This document shows, piece after piece, positions 45,586-58,167 of a stretch of 64,000 nucleotides of DNA; position 1 is the first letter of the stretch, and each line of letters opens with the position of its first letter. A model generated the notes under the pieces. The model was not told the origin of the DNA. It saw only the letters and a program-made list of their open reading frames with translations, and searched no databases. Origin of the DNA: Planococcus citri (taxonomy: Eukaryota > Arthropoda > Insecta > Hemiptera > Pseudococcidae); NCBI RefSeq assembly GCF_950023065.1, contig NC_088678.1:45994580-46058579 (forward strand), written 5' to 3'. The translations under genes were made by a program, and so were the position numbers.

Positions 45586-48500
45586 CGCACACTATAGAAA
45601 AAAGTAACCATTTTTTTCTTTTTTATTTCACCGGAAATATTTTTTGTTTATTTTTTTCTCAAATAAACGATGTTACGTAGCAATAAATTAATGTAAGAAA
45701 AATTTTTGGCAAGCGTTCACGTGTAAAAAAAAATCGCAAATACATTACCTTAGAGCATACCGGCGTTGAGCGTGTGGTTGACAGAAGCACGATGTTGTTA
45801 AAATGTTGAACGTGTACAAACTGGCCGTTTTGATATGACAGCAACGACGAAAGAGAGAGGTGAAAACAGCAAGAGAAAACGCCGCCGCGCCGCCAAGTAA
45901 AGTAGCACTAGGTGTACGTACGCAACGTAAACACACTTCCACGCTAAAATGCTCTCTTCGCTACTTTTCCAAAATTCTCGCTTTATTACGCAGACGCCAT
46001 TATCTACACTTTATTGTCGTGATCGTTTATTAAATTTGCATCATATACGATTCACAACTAGGTACTTTAAACTTTTGAATCGAATAGGTGTTTGCGGAAA
46101 TGTAAATTTTCGCATGTACCATCAACCAACTCCACCAACTTGCCATGCCAATGCCTTTTCTCTACCTCATCCTCCACCTACTTCCGCATTTCTAGTCATT
46201 TTTGCGGTTAATTTTATATGAAAAGTGTATTCCATAAATTCACGCGTGTGTTTCGACTTTGGGTCTCGGATATTAATGACAGGGGGTGATTTTACCAAAT
46301 TAGGGTGGTTTAATGTTTGCCTACTGTTTTTAAAGTGTACATTTTTTCTTTTCTGTTTTTTTTTTTTTCAGTTTTGTTTTGTTTCAAACGTGTTGTAGAA
46401 TGATGCTTTCCTACTGGATAATGCGTTTTTATAAAGAGAATTACTCGATTTTTTTTTCTTTTTAGGGGAAGTTTTTTTTTTCTCGCGAGTTCCTTCCTAT
46501 GGTTTTTAGTAGGTATGGGCTTTTCTACTCTAATTTGGAAAATTTCGGAGTGCATTTTCATAATACTTATGTTTAGAAACTCTTCTTTTTCCCAAATGTT
46601 TGATTATATTTTACAAGGGATAAGAATAACGTTTACTTTTCCTGGCTTCAAATTGAACGAGAGTTGGGTTTTCAGAAAGTAAGTAGGTACACACTACACA
46701 CACTTAGGTATATACTTGGTGAAGAAAATCAATTCATCAAATTATTATCTCGAAATAGCACATTTTTGGTCACATTTGAATTTATGTCACATATAATCTA
46801 TACTTGTTCCTTCACGTTTTACAAGGTTTTTTGAAAAATTTGGGCCCCCCTGAAAATCAAACAATACTGTTTTCCTGACACATGTCAAAATTGGACGTTT
46901 CAAACGATGGTTGTAGGTATTCAAAATATGTGACAAGAAATGAACTTTTTCAGAATAATATCTGATCATTTCGATTTTTTTTTGTTAGCTTGTGCGATTT
47001 TGGGACCACTTATTTCAAAAATTTTGATACCTGGTGGGGCCCTTAATTTTTCGTTTGGACAGTTGAAAATTTTTTGGGAGCTCATTAAGCAAATCTTACG
47101 AAAGAGAAAAACATAAGTTTATGAAACCAAATCGGTTCCACTGTATTTATTGCATTTTTCATAGACCATTCACCAATGAAATCTCAGCCCAATTTGAAAA
47201 CACCGCTGTGATATCGGCTCACATACCTATATTACGCCTATAAGTACATAGGCTGATATGTAATTTGAAAAAAAAAAAAAAGGAAAAAAAAAGTAGGCGG
47301 ATTGGTTAATCATCCTAAACTCTCAACCATCTCCTGTGCTTATAGATATGATAGAAACGAACAAAGGCGAGTAATGAGTATCAAAAATCATGTATTCGAA
47401 ACGCGTAACACCGAGTTGCTATTTTTTATCAAAAAAATAGAAAAAAGTATCTTTTAAAAAGGCCACAACTCAAACTTTACCTCAATATATCTACCATCGC
47501 CTTTACTTCCCTTTTAACTTTATGTTGCTTCATTGTCTTCGACTTTATAGGGTTAATTCATAGACCGTGAATCTAAATTGCTATAACCCACACGCAGAAT
47601 GCTTTTTATCGCGTCAAAGAGTATTAATACAATTCGCTATATAATGAAGTGAGATAGAAGGGTATTAGAGATGAAATAATTAACAAACGAACCCGTATTA
47701 AAAGCTGCTATCTTAATGAAGAAATGGAGTAAAAACTACACTCGAAAATTCCATTACCTGTACTCGTACTACTATTTTTCGTGCACCCCCTATGAAATTT
47801 GATAAATATTAACCGAGTCTAAAAAGTCGGTGTAATTATTGCCTGGATTTGTTAATCCTCCATCAATCCTTGAAATATTCCAAAAGGTTTACCTAGTTTA
47901 CTTTAGTAGGTACCCCAATAAATAGGCTCATATTTGTTGAATACGATTACATTAACTTACAGTGGTACTGTGGGTAGGTATAGTTATACCAAACCCAGAC
48001 ATTTTTATTTTCGTATTTGTGAAAGAAATCGAGCTTTAGGAATTTTAATGCTTGAAATGTTTCAAAAAGCGAAACGTAAGTAGGTATTTTTTTTACAAAG
48101 TTGGAAATTTTTTGCGTTTTTAGATCAACATTTTTCCGCTATCATTCTCAACAACCGACCTGAAAACAAGTCTTATTTTAAGTACCTTTGAGAGAATGTT
48201 TGAAAAATCGAATAAATTCCAGTTAGTTTCAGTTCTTTTTAAGAAGTAAATTATAAAGATTGAAAATGATACTTTGAAATATTCGATACTAATTAATCGA
48301 GTGTTCAAAGAGAAATGAATGTTTCTTTGATAAAAAAAAATATAAGTACTTATTTGTCAAAAATATTATTTTCATAATGATTCCTTTGGCAATTGCTCTT
48401 TTTAAAATTACTTATTCGATCAGCGTGGGATTTCTATTGGTGAACCTGAAAAAAAAAACACAACTTGAATATTTTTTCATGACGTGATTCTGATTAAAGC

Positions 48501-49465
48501 TTATTTTTTCTTTTCAGGACATTTTTCAAATGGAAAATAAAAATTAAGTATTGTTTCACAAATTCATCAAGTGTATCAAATTATTGATACCTAATACTTC
48601 GAAACTTGAACATTTTTCAAGAATGAAAACTTTTTCTTAGGAACCTGGGTACCTACTTTGGAAGATGAAAAATTTGTTAGCTCGAATATATTTTTGCTAC
48701 CTGCACATTTTCTACTTTTAATGTAGGTATAAATAAACATTTTTTAATTTTCATTTGTCATTAAAAAAAAAATGAATACTGTTTTGTTTTATTATAAGGT
48801 AGGTAGGTACCTATCCAATATTTTTAATGGGCTACAATTCCCCACTCTCCAATCTCCACCCAGTTTAATACTTTTCTTTCGAATTCAATCAAATATTATT
48901 TTGAATGCAACTTTTCAAATTTTCCATAACTCCGTGCGCGCGTAATTGATATTTAAAAATAGGTACAGGTTGTACAGGTAAAAATTATATCCAAGGTTAA
49001 TGAATTTTTCAATTAGCTCAAATTGAATATTTGTCGACGTACAAAACATCGAAAAGCTTTTACCGAATTGAAGGGATAATATTTTATTTTCAACGACTTA
49101 TGTCTTTCTGAGAATATTTAGACGAGGGAAAATCTTAAACCCTCTTTGCTTTATTCCTTGGCGTTAGGAGTTTTTATGGGATATTCTCTGCATTATTCTT
49201 CACGACAAGAACGTGGAAACGAAACGTATAGAAAATTTCATTGTAATTTCTTTAAATGTTTTTGACGAGCATTTCGCGCAAATAAATCGTAAACATTTTC
49301 TTTATGCGAGAAAAAAGCTGCCCATCTGTTGATCTGTTCGTTTAAAATTTTCGTACTTAAATTGAAGTAGTCTCGGTCTCGGTTTAAATTTTGAATAAAT
49401 GAATTTTCAACTGAAATTGTGGTTTTTAGAGCCTATTTGAAATTGTTTTTTCGACTGCTAAAAAA

Positions 49466-49600
49466 GTACAGGGTGCTTCGAGAGAATTCCTATTTTTATC
49501 GGAACAAGGCTCCTTCATTTCATGATATATGCAACTTATCATTATTACGTGTTTTGTTGGTCTGCTCGACAGTTCCAACCATCAAAGACGGAAATTTAAA
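49466..49600. repeat. Relic of the 945-bp palindromic family
   Basis: TA then CAGGGTGCTTCGAGAG opens the segment. ATATGCAACTTATCATTATT ACGT and GGTCTGCTCGAC then match, in order, ATATGCAACTTATCATAATA ACGT and CGTCTACTCGAG at 15421-15465. Only one arm is left. Confidence 0.6.
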
Positions 49601-50123
49601 AAAATTGCACATTGTCTCTTTTGTCTCTTGGTACCTACTTAGTATAAAACCTAACTATTTTTTCCTGTACCATGTATGGACTGATAAAAATCAGATTTTC
49701 TAAAAGCTACGCCAACATTTTAAATTATTAACGAAAATATCTAGAACGGGATATTATTTATACGTAAATTGCATGTTAAAATCAAGTTTATCTCTTGTAA
49801 AAACATATTTTTCGAGCGAGCTGAGTAATAGCGTTTGGTAATTAGGCACTAATTCTTTCAAATATTTTAAAAATAATACTCTACCTATGTAATTATGACG
49901 TAATAATTTGGTACAATGTTGATTATACGATGATTAAAGATCGTTTAGTTTTTTTTTTTCAAAGAGTACCTAGGTACCTACTTACAATTAATTTTCTATT
50001 AAACTTTGTTCCTTGTAGGTAGTTAATGAAGTTAATGAAAATGAACGAAACAACAAGTGATATTTTTTCAAAAAAAAAAAAAAAAGTAGGCAGTCTAATT
50101 GTAAGAAAATAATAACATAGATA

Positions 50124-50129
50124 TTTATT
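50124..50129 (-). promoter_or_regulatory. Candidate polyadenylation signal of the dehydrogenase gene
   Basis: AATAAA on the minus strand, about 200 nt after the stop codon of the short-chain dehydrogenase gene. It is plausible by distance, but such hexamers are frequent in this AT-rich DNA. Confidence 0.4.
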
Positions 50130-50331
50130 TTCATAAAAACTAAAAAAAAAAAAAAAAAATGGCCACATTAAATTACAATCAACATTATTCATATTGACTA
50201 TTTACTTTTAAATCACAATTTTACATTTAAATTATGGCTTAAAGAGTTCTTTCAACAAACAGAAAAATAAATTAATACAAAATTAAAATTATAACAAATG
50301 CATTATTCTATCATATAAAATTATTAATTAT

Positions 50332-50451
50332 TTACATAACAGTTTTTTCGAGTTTTTTATTTTGCGAGAAGTAGTCTTTTCGGAAAATTTGATTCATAAA
50401 TCCGCCTATCGCGGTCCGCATCCAAACCGGAGACATGACTATGAAAAAATA
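50332..50451 (-). CDS. Dehydrogenase gene, last coding exon
   Basis: Acceptor TTTGCAG precedes the exon. It encodes 39 residues, starting YFFIVMSPVWMRTAIGGFMN and ending EKTVM, then TAA (50332-50334). Phase 0 with the preceding exon. The hydrophobic start and a basic C-terminus are typical of the family tail; there is no perfect KKxx retention signal. Confidence 0.85.
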   Translation of the reverse strand, partial: YFFIVMSPVWMRTAIGGFMNQIFRKDYFSQNKKLEKTVM

Positions 50452-53400
50452 CTGCAAACAAAAAATTTTTCAGTAGGGAGGGGAAAACTCTAGGAAGAAA
50501 AATCCAAATGTACTAAATTTTTTACAAACCTGTACACCGTGGGCCCAATATCCTGTCGAGTGGTCCACTACGCCCAACGTATTTACAGCGTTTTTAGCGT
50601 ATGTTTCTGAATCTGGCACAAATAAACTGGTTTCTTGTAAACGGTAACTAAATGCGTTCATTTTTGTATTTATAAATAACGGCGATAAATGCTGCACGGT
50701 AATTCCATACTTTTGGTACTCGAAGCGTAACGCTTCCGTGAAACTTTTCACGAATACCTGGATGAAAAAAAGAGATGCAATTTAGTTTATTCTTATGAAC
50801 CTAAATATAGGAATGTATCTATCTAATTTATTGTCAATGACACTGAACCTAAAAGATCTAAAACTGTGAGTGAACGGCGAGAGTGAAATTTTGTAAGCTG
50901 GACTATGTACAGAAATTTGACGTCAGTCTCAGTGCCATGATGTAGGCGAAAAATCAAAAATGGTGTCCTTTACTATATCGACTCTTCAACAGAACATGTT
51001 TTCCCTTTTGTAATTGGTGGGAATTTTCGTATCCGAAGCAGTATCCGTTATCCTTCGAATAGCCAACAGGTACAGAAATGTGAAAACTCGAGATTTTATG
51101 ATTGTATGGCAAGTTCAGCTTTAAGTGATCTTTGTGGTTTAGTTGTTTCAAAACCAACGAGGAAATATTTGAAAAACAACGTGAATGCCTAATTGAGTTT
51201 TCTACTTCACGAGGAAATGTTCAAACTTAAACCGGTAAATAAAGTAGGTAGGTATTTCAATTATTTTCCCTGCAAAACTAGCCTTTGTTGTTACTTTTGT
51301 ATGCCTCCTCTGCATTTAAAAAAAAACCAGCTTATCAGTTTTTCAATGATTTTTTGCTATCAAAAAATGATGAGTTCCATTTGACGCTTTAGAAAAATAA
51401 CAACCATAATTTCTACCCTAACCTCCCATAATGGATGGGGGGGAGGATCATTATTTCGCAGACTCACCATTTTTTGCGAAACTATTGACCTTTGATGAGT
51501 CATATTTCAACACTCACTCATAAAGTAAGTAGGAACTTATTTGACATTTGAGAATCTAAAAATTACAATTTCGAGCTGAACGCTCAACTTTGTATAAAAT
51601 GAAAACCCCAGTTGAAAACTACGGTTTACAAATTTGAAAAAATCTTAAGGCACCTTCTTGATAATTTTTTTTTGCTTTTTTGCTTTTCAATACACTACCT
51701 CTCAAAATTAGATTGTAACAGCCTTGCGGTACAAGAGTCTCTACTTTGAACAAAATTTTAAAAAATTGCGAGTAAAGTGGCATATTGATTTTTGCAAATT
51801 TAAAAACGGTGAGTTCGAATCCCTATACCAGATAATTTTTTTGATCTCTCCTCTCTAGCCAACCCCTCTTCCCAGCCTTCAAAAATCTATAATGACATAA
51901 TGAGGTGTCATTTAAGGATTTTGAGGTAAATGCGAGTTTCCATTCATTTTTGAGGTAGGTACCCAAACACAATTCTTCAATTCCTCTCTTGCAACCCCGA
52001 AAAATTTGAAAAAAATTTGAAAATGTTTGAAAATGCGGTGTAACTTGTCGATGAGGTTGCTGAGGTTAAAAATATATTCACTTTTTGAAATCGACTTCTC
52101 ATTTTTGTTTTTTGTTCTTATCTTATTTTTTTCTCAAATTATTACAAAAAAATACCTATATAATATACATTGTAAAATACAAAAATATCAGAGGAGACTT
52201 TTATTTAGAGTTGAAAGTCACTCAGAAAAAATTTAGGCTCCAGAAAGTGCCTCTGAAGGAGAAATATGGGTCTTTAAAGAAGGGCATTTTTGAAAAAAAA
52301 ACATTATTTTTTTGAAATGGTTCCTCTTTCTTCGGACCTGAAAAATTTTCTGAGTGACTTTCAACTCAAAATGAATCTGTACTGAATTTGTTGAAATTTT
52401 CCGGCATTTCCCTCCGCAATCCATCCTAAGGTACGAGTACTTCCAAAAAAATAAGAAATTACAAAATGCATTATCTTGCACGTTTTTTCTGACATTATAA
52501 AATCATTTATAAATTCCATCAAAAAGTTTTTGAAAAAAATAAATAAATTACCCTTATTATGACAAGTAATTAGGATAATGTTCAATGTTCAATGTTGACA
52601 AAAATACTCGCATAAAAAATTTGAAAATTATAAGAACCCACCTAATCGTTAAATAGGCTCAAAGTTATAATTACCTAGGTACTATAATTAAACGAAGTAA
52701 AGCCATCGATCCGTGAAATTTTGCACGTGGGCTTGTCTACTTTAAACTTTCTGAATCCATTGGTGGCTGTTTTGAGATTTTTTAAAATAGGTTTTCACAG
52801 AATTTTAAAATGTTTTAAATTTTGAAAAAAATTGAAAATATGGTCCACATTGGATTTATGTATTTTCTAGAAAAAATTTTGTCTACTGATTTGGTTGTTT
52901 TTTCCAAAAAATTTCAAAATCAATTTCTGTCGGTTAGAATCTGAAAATTAGAAATTTTCTTAAGAACTGAAAATTTTTAAAAATCTACTGAGAGTTCTAA
53001 AACAGTTCAGAACTACAAACAAATGACAACCATGTAGGTATAGGAACCTACTTGCTTAACTAAATTTTAGTTTTATATTTCAATTTGATCAAATTTTGAT
53101 CCTTTTTTTTGCTTTGAGAACTTAAACCTTCATTTCATTTTTCAACAAGTGGAAAAATTACGTATGTACGTGAATCAAATGCGGCGAAAATCAGCCATTG
53201 ATGACGTTGCGGTGGCTTTTTGTCAAAGAATTTGGTTTATTTTATTTTTATCGCATTCCCTACCTACTCATTGAGTAAAGTATAGTATACCCGTAGATGA
53301 TTTCTACAGATAAACTGCGAATGGATACCGACTCGTATAAGCACTTAATTGGAGAATGTACACATATGGGGTGCCTATCAACACGATACAATACGATACC

Positions 53401-56400
53401 GCCATTATACGACAATTTATGGTCATAGGTAGCAATAATGTTACACAGTGAGGAACATTATACTATACACATTACGCAATTTTATTTTAAAAAGCATTTT
53501 CGATATCTAGATAAGAACATGGAATAAAATCATCCAAAGATTATACCTACGTCCCTGAATGCATCATCAATCATATTAGGAAAGTATAATACAGTGCGAA
53601 TAATTAATTGGAGAATAGGTCAATGAAAGAAACCGAGATAATAATTCCGACAAGTTCGCATTTGTTATTTACAAATTGGTATAAATAAATGTTTTTGATA
53701 ATGTACTAGGTATCTATTCCTACCCATCTAGCATTACATTAGAGCGATAATAAATTACTTTCGCAATAACTCGTTCGTTAACTACGGGAGGTACTTAGTT
53801 TTAAATCTTACAAAGAATAAAATTTAAGCAATGTTTAGTAACATGTTTATTGTTCACCTTGATTAAGACAATTCGCGTTTTAGTGGGTAGCGAAAAAATG
53901 TCATTAAAATGGCGAAAAAGACGATGACATTAAAATGGCAATCGCTTATAGGACATACTTTCATGTTTAGGCATATTGTGTAGGTAGGTAGGTAGGTAGG
54001 TGAGTACCGATGTACATTTCATTGGATTTGAAAGCATGGAGATTTTTTACGCGTGACAGGATTATTTCGTATTTACTCGTATACCTACCAAACTTACTCA
54101 TTACGTGGGTTGTAAAGTTTAAATGTAGGTACCTACATGTTGTGTGTACGATTCGGTAATAATTTCATTTGGTTTTAGAGGACAATGTGATTATACAATT
54201 GTACATTTAATAAAATATACTTTTCTTTTGGTTAGATACCTTTGTATAGGTACCTCTACCTACCTACTTTATGTTTCCATACTTATGTAACACTCTAATC
54301 TTCACAGAGAGTACCTAATCGGTGAATATTATCACCTTCAATTTACCCACCTCAGATCGAAGCTTTTCGAAATTCATAAATCTATTTTATCCAATTATAC
54401 GTATAATACGAGTAATGTACGATAACAACACAAATTCTTACCTTAGAAGCTGCATACACAGACATGAGAGGTAACGGTTGTAATTCTGAGCTAGATGATA
54501 CATTTACAATAGCCCCTTTTTGACGCTTTTGCATCTGAGGTAATATCATCCTAGTCATCAGAGTGGTAGCTCCGCAATTAATGTTTAAAATATCCCACAA
54601 TCCTTGAGCCGGACTCTCGGTAACGTACATCGGATAAGAGAAATTCATTCCGACATTATTCACTGCAAATAAAAACGAATACACGTGAGTTTTTCGACAT
54701 GCATCGGTTTCTATTAAATAAAAACAAGCTAGATAATTACAAATCGTACGTACCTAGTATTCCTACCGGAATATCTTTTAATTCTTGTTCTATGTGTTCG
54801 TAGACTGTCTGCCCTTTACTGAAATCAGCCACGATAATTTTCGTTTTCACGCCGTAATCAGCTTCTGTGAAAAGAACGTGAAAGGTTGGCCTATTATTTA
54901 TTTTTGTTTTTTGTAAGATAAATCTCCAATTCGACGGCAGTAATGGATCGGGTTTTAATTTGTTTCACGAATTAGTGTTGTCGGGGTGTAAATGCATAGA
55001 CACTGAAAAGGGTTGCTGGTGCTAGACAAAGGCCTCTTGGAATATTTTTTCACATTTGATTGCGTATTGTTGAGTAGAGAGAGGAATCTACTTGTATTTG
55101 GTGAATCAGCGAGTGGATTTTAAGGAATTTTTGGATGAGTTGCCTAAATTTTCAAACAGTTTCATTTTCATGTTCTCTCTCTTTTTTGCAAAAATTTCCA
55201 AAAAGTTCTGGTTTATTTAAACCATTTTTTAAAGGGTATATTCCTGGGTGAAATAGGTGAAATTCCTGTGTCCTCACAATCAGATTTTTGAAATTTTAAT
55301 GAAACATTGCTGGGTGCCTTTAAAAAAATTGCTGGAGCCAAAAAATTTCCCCCACTCCACCCCCTTGTCTCCAAGGTCGAAAAAACGCCTTTTTCGAGGA
55401 AAAAATCATAATTCCAACGAGTTTTGAATAAAAAATTTTGAATTCACCTATAATGACCCAAACTATATTGAGGATACATGAGTCTAGCTACGTGAATTTT
55501 TTCAAATTTTTTTGGCCCTCGGAGGGGAGGATATTGACAAAAGAAATCGAAAACATCAATTTTTGGGGCATCTCTCTCCCCCAATGTGACCCTTGGGAGG
55601 TCCAACTGCAAATTCAACTTCATATTCATGTTCAGCGAGTTCGATTCATGTGATAACGATACACATATTGTCAATCTAATTTCGCCCCAAAATTGGGGGA
55701 GGGGGTGCCTATGACTCTAAAATTGGGGTTTCTAAAAGTTGTTTGATTTTTCTATTGTCTTTGGCGGCCCCATGCGAAATTGCAGAATTGTGTCACTGGC
55801 TTTATCGTTTTTTTTTGGTGGTGCCGTGACACAAAAAACACATTTTTGAGTTTTTGAAGATGACCCACCTGGAGAAAAAATTTGAAAAAAATACCAATTA
55901 CGGTACATACTTACACAGGTGTATTTTTGAAAGAAAAAAAATTTGTGTACTGGAATGAGGTTTTGAGATACGGTGGTTTCAAATTTTCTTTTGGGGAGAA
56001 TGTCAACAATTTTTGAAAAATTCACGTTGCTTAACTCATGTCTTCTCAATATATTTTGGATGAATTCAAAATTTATTATTCAAAACTCGTTGAAATATGA
56101 TTTTTATCCCGAAAAAAACGTGTTTTCGACATTGTGGGGTAGGGGAAATTTTTTTGGCTCCAACATTTTTTTAAAAGGCACTCAACAATGTTTCATCAAA
56201 ATTTCAAAAAGCCGAGCACAGGGGCATTTCACCTATTTTACCCAGGAATACCCAGGTACCATACCTAAACTTTAAAATCATCTTTTAAATTCTTCCCGTT
56301 TTAAAAATACCTACCTAAAAACACTTCAGCCGAAAATTTGTTTTTTGAAAAAAAATTTTCCCTCCTCGATGTTGGTAGAATAATCACCAGAATGTCCCTA

Positions 56401-58167
56401 CAGCACTTGAAAAAAAATGTGACCGTCTGGTGATCTTCTTGGTGGCAGATTTACCAAGCGGTGACATTGACAACGAGTATCGATTTTTGACTTGGTCACT
56501 TGGTGGTGAAGCTGTCACCAAAGAGTCACCACGTAGGTTTTTGTCATTATTTTGGCAAATTGTTGATCAAGTAATCACCAGCATGTTCCCACAGTACTTG
56601 AGAGAACTTATTTCGACTGCATGGTGAATTCGTGGTGACAAATTCACCAAGCGTGACCACGAATAATGGATTTTTGACTTGGTGACATAGTGTTGAAGCT
56701 GCCAACAAAGAGTCACCACGCAGATTTTTTGCAGATTATAAATGGCGAGTGGTTGGTGAAGTAATCACGACTTTGGTTGGAAGAAAAAGTGAGTGTTGGA
56801 ATAGAACAAATTTTTCGAATTCGCGGAAGCCAGTTTTCAACCTTGAGGTATCAATTCGATGTTCTAAAGTTTTACAATAGGCACCTAGTATCGGATGCTA
56901 TCATATTTTTTATAAATTCGTAACAATCAGTAAAAATGACTAAATATCAACAGATCAACTAATATTTCCGAAGGTAACTGTTTACACATAGGTATACCTA
57001 CGATAGTAAGTATGGTTGAGATTTACCAACCTACCGAAGATGAAATTACTGGCTAAGGATATTCATCTCTCATATTTTTGATAATTTTTGAACAGTTTGC
57101 AAGTGTCATTTTTTCCCAAAAGATTGGAAAATTTGTGGATCAACAGCTCTGTTAATGCTCCAAATAATCGTATTTATGATTCACTATTCACCTTCTATCA
57201 AATCCTATAATCTCATAAACCTATACAACTATAATCTACTAGGTAAATAAACATCTTACCCAGTAACCTACTAGGTTTAGTACGTAGACATACGTGTGTT
57301 AATCAAGCTGAAAATAACAATCACGCGGATCGTATTCCCTATAGAAATGTCGACGTTGCATATGAAGTTATTCCAATTAATACAATCGCCGTCAAAATGT
57401 ACCCATTCTCCTAATTGCATGTAACACATTTAGTAAAAGCCTGTACAAATATACAATACAACCCTTTGCAAGTATATTGGTTAAGTGCTTATTTGCATGT
57501 GTGGGAAATAAGGGTAGTATTGAGACGAGATACACTACCACGAGTAATGCTATGATTACAACTCTAATAGAAAATCATTGCACAACGAAACGTGTTCTCT
57601 ATCTCTTTGTAGAACCCTTTTTTTTTACATGGATGCGAACACAGCGAAGTGTTACGTGTATCTTTGATAATTGCGTCATTTTAACGCTAATTGTTTCGCA
57701 TTATTGGTATTTAAAAATGCTGCACCTAGTAGTGCATTATACACATTGGTGGTCTGTTCATCCATATGGTGTAATTTTTTTCTCACTAGTGGCGTGCGGT
57801 TTGTTGTAGGTAAGCTCGTAAAAAAGTAAAATGACTTGCAACATTTTGAACGGAAATTAAATACTTGGCTAGGTAGATACATTATGATTTGTGGATTAGT
57901 TGAACTTGGAGAATATCATCATCACTCTTCCCTTCTCCTATTATACTTTACTCTCCCTAATACATATAGCTATAGGTATGAGATAGGCATATAATGTACA
58001 TAAACATAATATATTCGAAGGAGAATGACGTGTGCTGAACTTACGTATTTCTGAAGCCACTTTCATTAACTTTTCAAAGTTTCTGCTTATTAAAACGATG
58101 TTAATTCCTCGTTTGGCCAATTCTTTCGCGTATGCTTTTCCAATACCATCGGTTGAACCTGTAACAA
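50332..58167 (-). CDS. Short-chain dehydrogenase/reductase, HSD17B12-like (3-oxoacyl-CoA reductase), 5' incomplete
   Basis: Five minus-strand exons (58045-58167, 54754-54864, 54442-54662, 50530-50757, 50332-50451) join in frame to 803 nt, about 267 residues ending in a stop. Introns are about 3180, 91, 3684 and 78 bp with GT..AG ends. The Rossmann NADPH motif TGSTDGIG opens the first visible exon. NNVG, the catalytic Asn in LNINCG, the Ser in VNVSSSS and YAASK (Tyr and Lys) complete the SDR catalytic set. The sequence AYAKELAKRGINIVLISR is characteristic of the very-long-chain 3-oxoacyl-CoA reductase / 17-beta-HSD type 12 family, which acts at the endoplasmic reticulum in fatty-acid elongation or steroid reduction. 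Family members are about 310 residues, so roughly 45 N-terminal residues (the membrane anchor) lie in one or more exons not found. The intact YxxxK argues against the inactive HSDL1 type. The exact substrate is unknown. Confidence 0.9.
50530..50757 (-). CDS. Dehydrogenase gene, penultimate exon
   Basis: 228 nt in phase 0 between acceptor CATCCAG and donor GTTTGT. It starts VFVKSFTEALRFEYQKYGIT directly after the YAASK of the previous exon and continues with the family's VQHLSPLFINTKM substrate-loop region. Confidence 0.88.
52190..52370. repeat. Inverted repeat in intron, dispersed family
   Basis: GTTGAAAGTCACTCAGAAAA at about 52211 is mirrored by TTTTCTGAGTGACTTTCAAC at about 52348, about 110 bp apart. 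It lies inside the long intron of the dehydrogenase gene. Its left half resembles 27636-27740. Confidence 0.65.
53980..54002. repeat. (TAGG)n microsatellite
   Basis: Five GTAG/TAGG tetranucleotides in the long intron of the dehydrogenase gene. Confidence 0.85.
54442..54662 (-). CDS. Dehydrogenase gene, central exon with catalytic residues
   Basis: 221 nt between acceptor TTTGCAG and donor GTAAGA. It encodes NNVG, the LNINCG Asn, the VNVSSSS Ser and ends in YAASK. It begins with two bases completing a valine codon split from the upstream exon. Confidence 0.9.
54754..54864 (-). CDS. Dehydrogenase gene exon
   Basis: 111 nt between acceptor TTCACAG and donor GTACGT. It translates to ADYGVKTKIIVADFSKGQ and ends in DIPVGIL. 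The VADF acidic residue is the usual adenine-ring contact. It joins in frame on both sides. Confidence 0.87.
55241..56248. mobile_element. 1.0-kb fold-back TIR element in a dehydrogenase intron
   Basis: The ends TTCCTGGGTGAAATAGGTGA and, inverted, TTCCTGGGTAAAATAGGTGA are flanked by TA (55239-55240 and 56249-56250). The arms (about 55241-55530 and 55975-56248) are reverse complements with mismatches and small indels, for example AACATTGCTGGGTGCCTTT against its counterpart near 56180. Open frames in it, such as 55732-56049 on the minus strand, mirror low-complexity repeat sequence and are not genes. A related fragment lies at 61786-61895. Confidence 0.78.
56381..56775. repeat. ~190-bp tandem repeat, about two units
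   Basis: Two diverged copies start at 56381 and 56572 with TAATCACCAG / TAATCACCAG, and a third begins at 56762. Each contains CATTTTTGACTTGGT-type wording followed by AAAGAGTCACCACG. The repeat is dense in GGTGA/TCACC words on both strands. It lies inside the ~3.2-kb intron of the dehydrogenase gene. Confidence 0.75.
58045..58167 (-). CDS. Dehydrogenase gene exon with NADPH-binding glycine motif
   Basis: 123 nt between acceptor AAACAG and donor GTAAGT. It encodes VTGSTDGIGKAYAKELAK, then RGINIVLISRNFEKLMKVAS. Two leading bases (TT) complete a codon begun in an exon further upstream that I could not locate. Confidence 0.88.

Larger units (their letters stand above)
43841..50331. other. Gene-poor AT-rich stretch
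   Basis: No supported gene. Notable items are a C run at 44207-44218, TGACGTCA at 44914-44921, a poly(A) tract at 45559-45585, a CpG-rich patch near 45880-45900 and a TIR-element relic at 49466-49600. Two A-rich runs at about 50070-50160 lie downstream of the dehydrogenase stop codon. Confidence 0.4.

Noticed and set aside
55732..56049. 105-codon minus-strand open frame in the dehydrogenase intron
   Set aside because: It lies within a fold-back element and has no recognisable domain.
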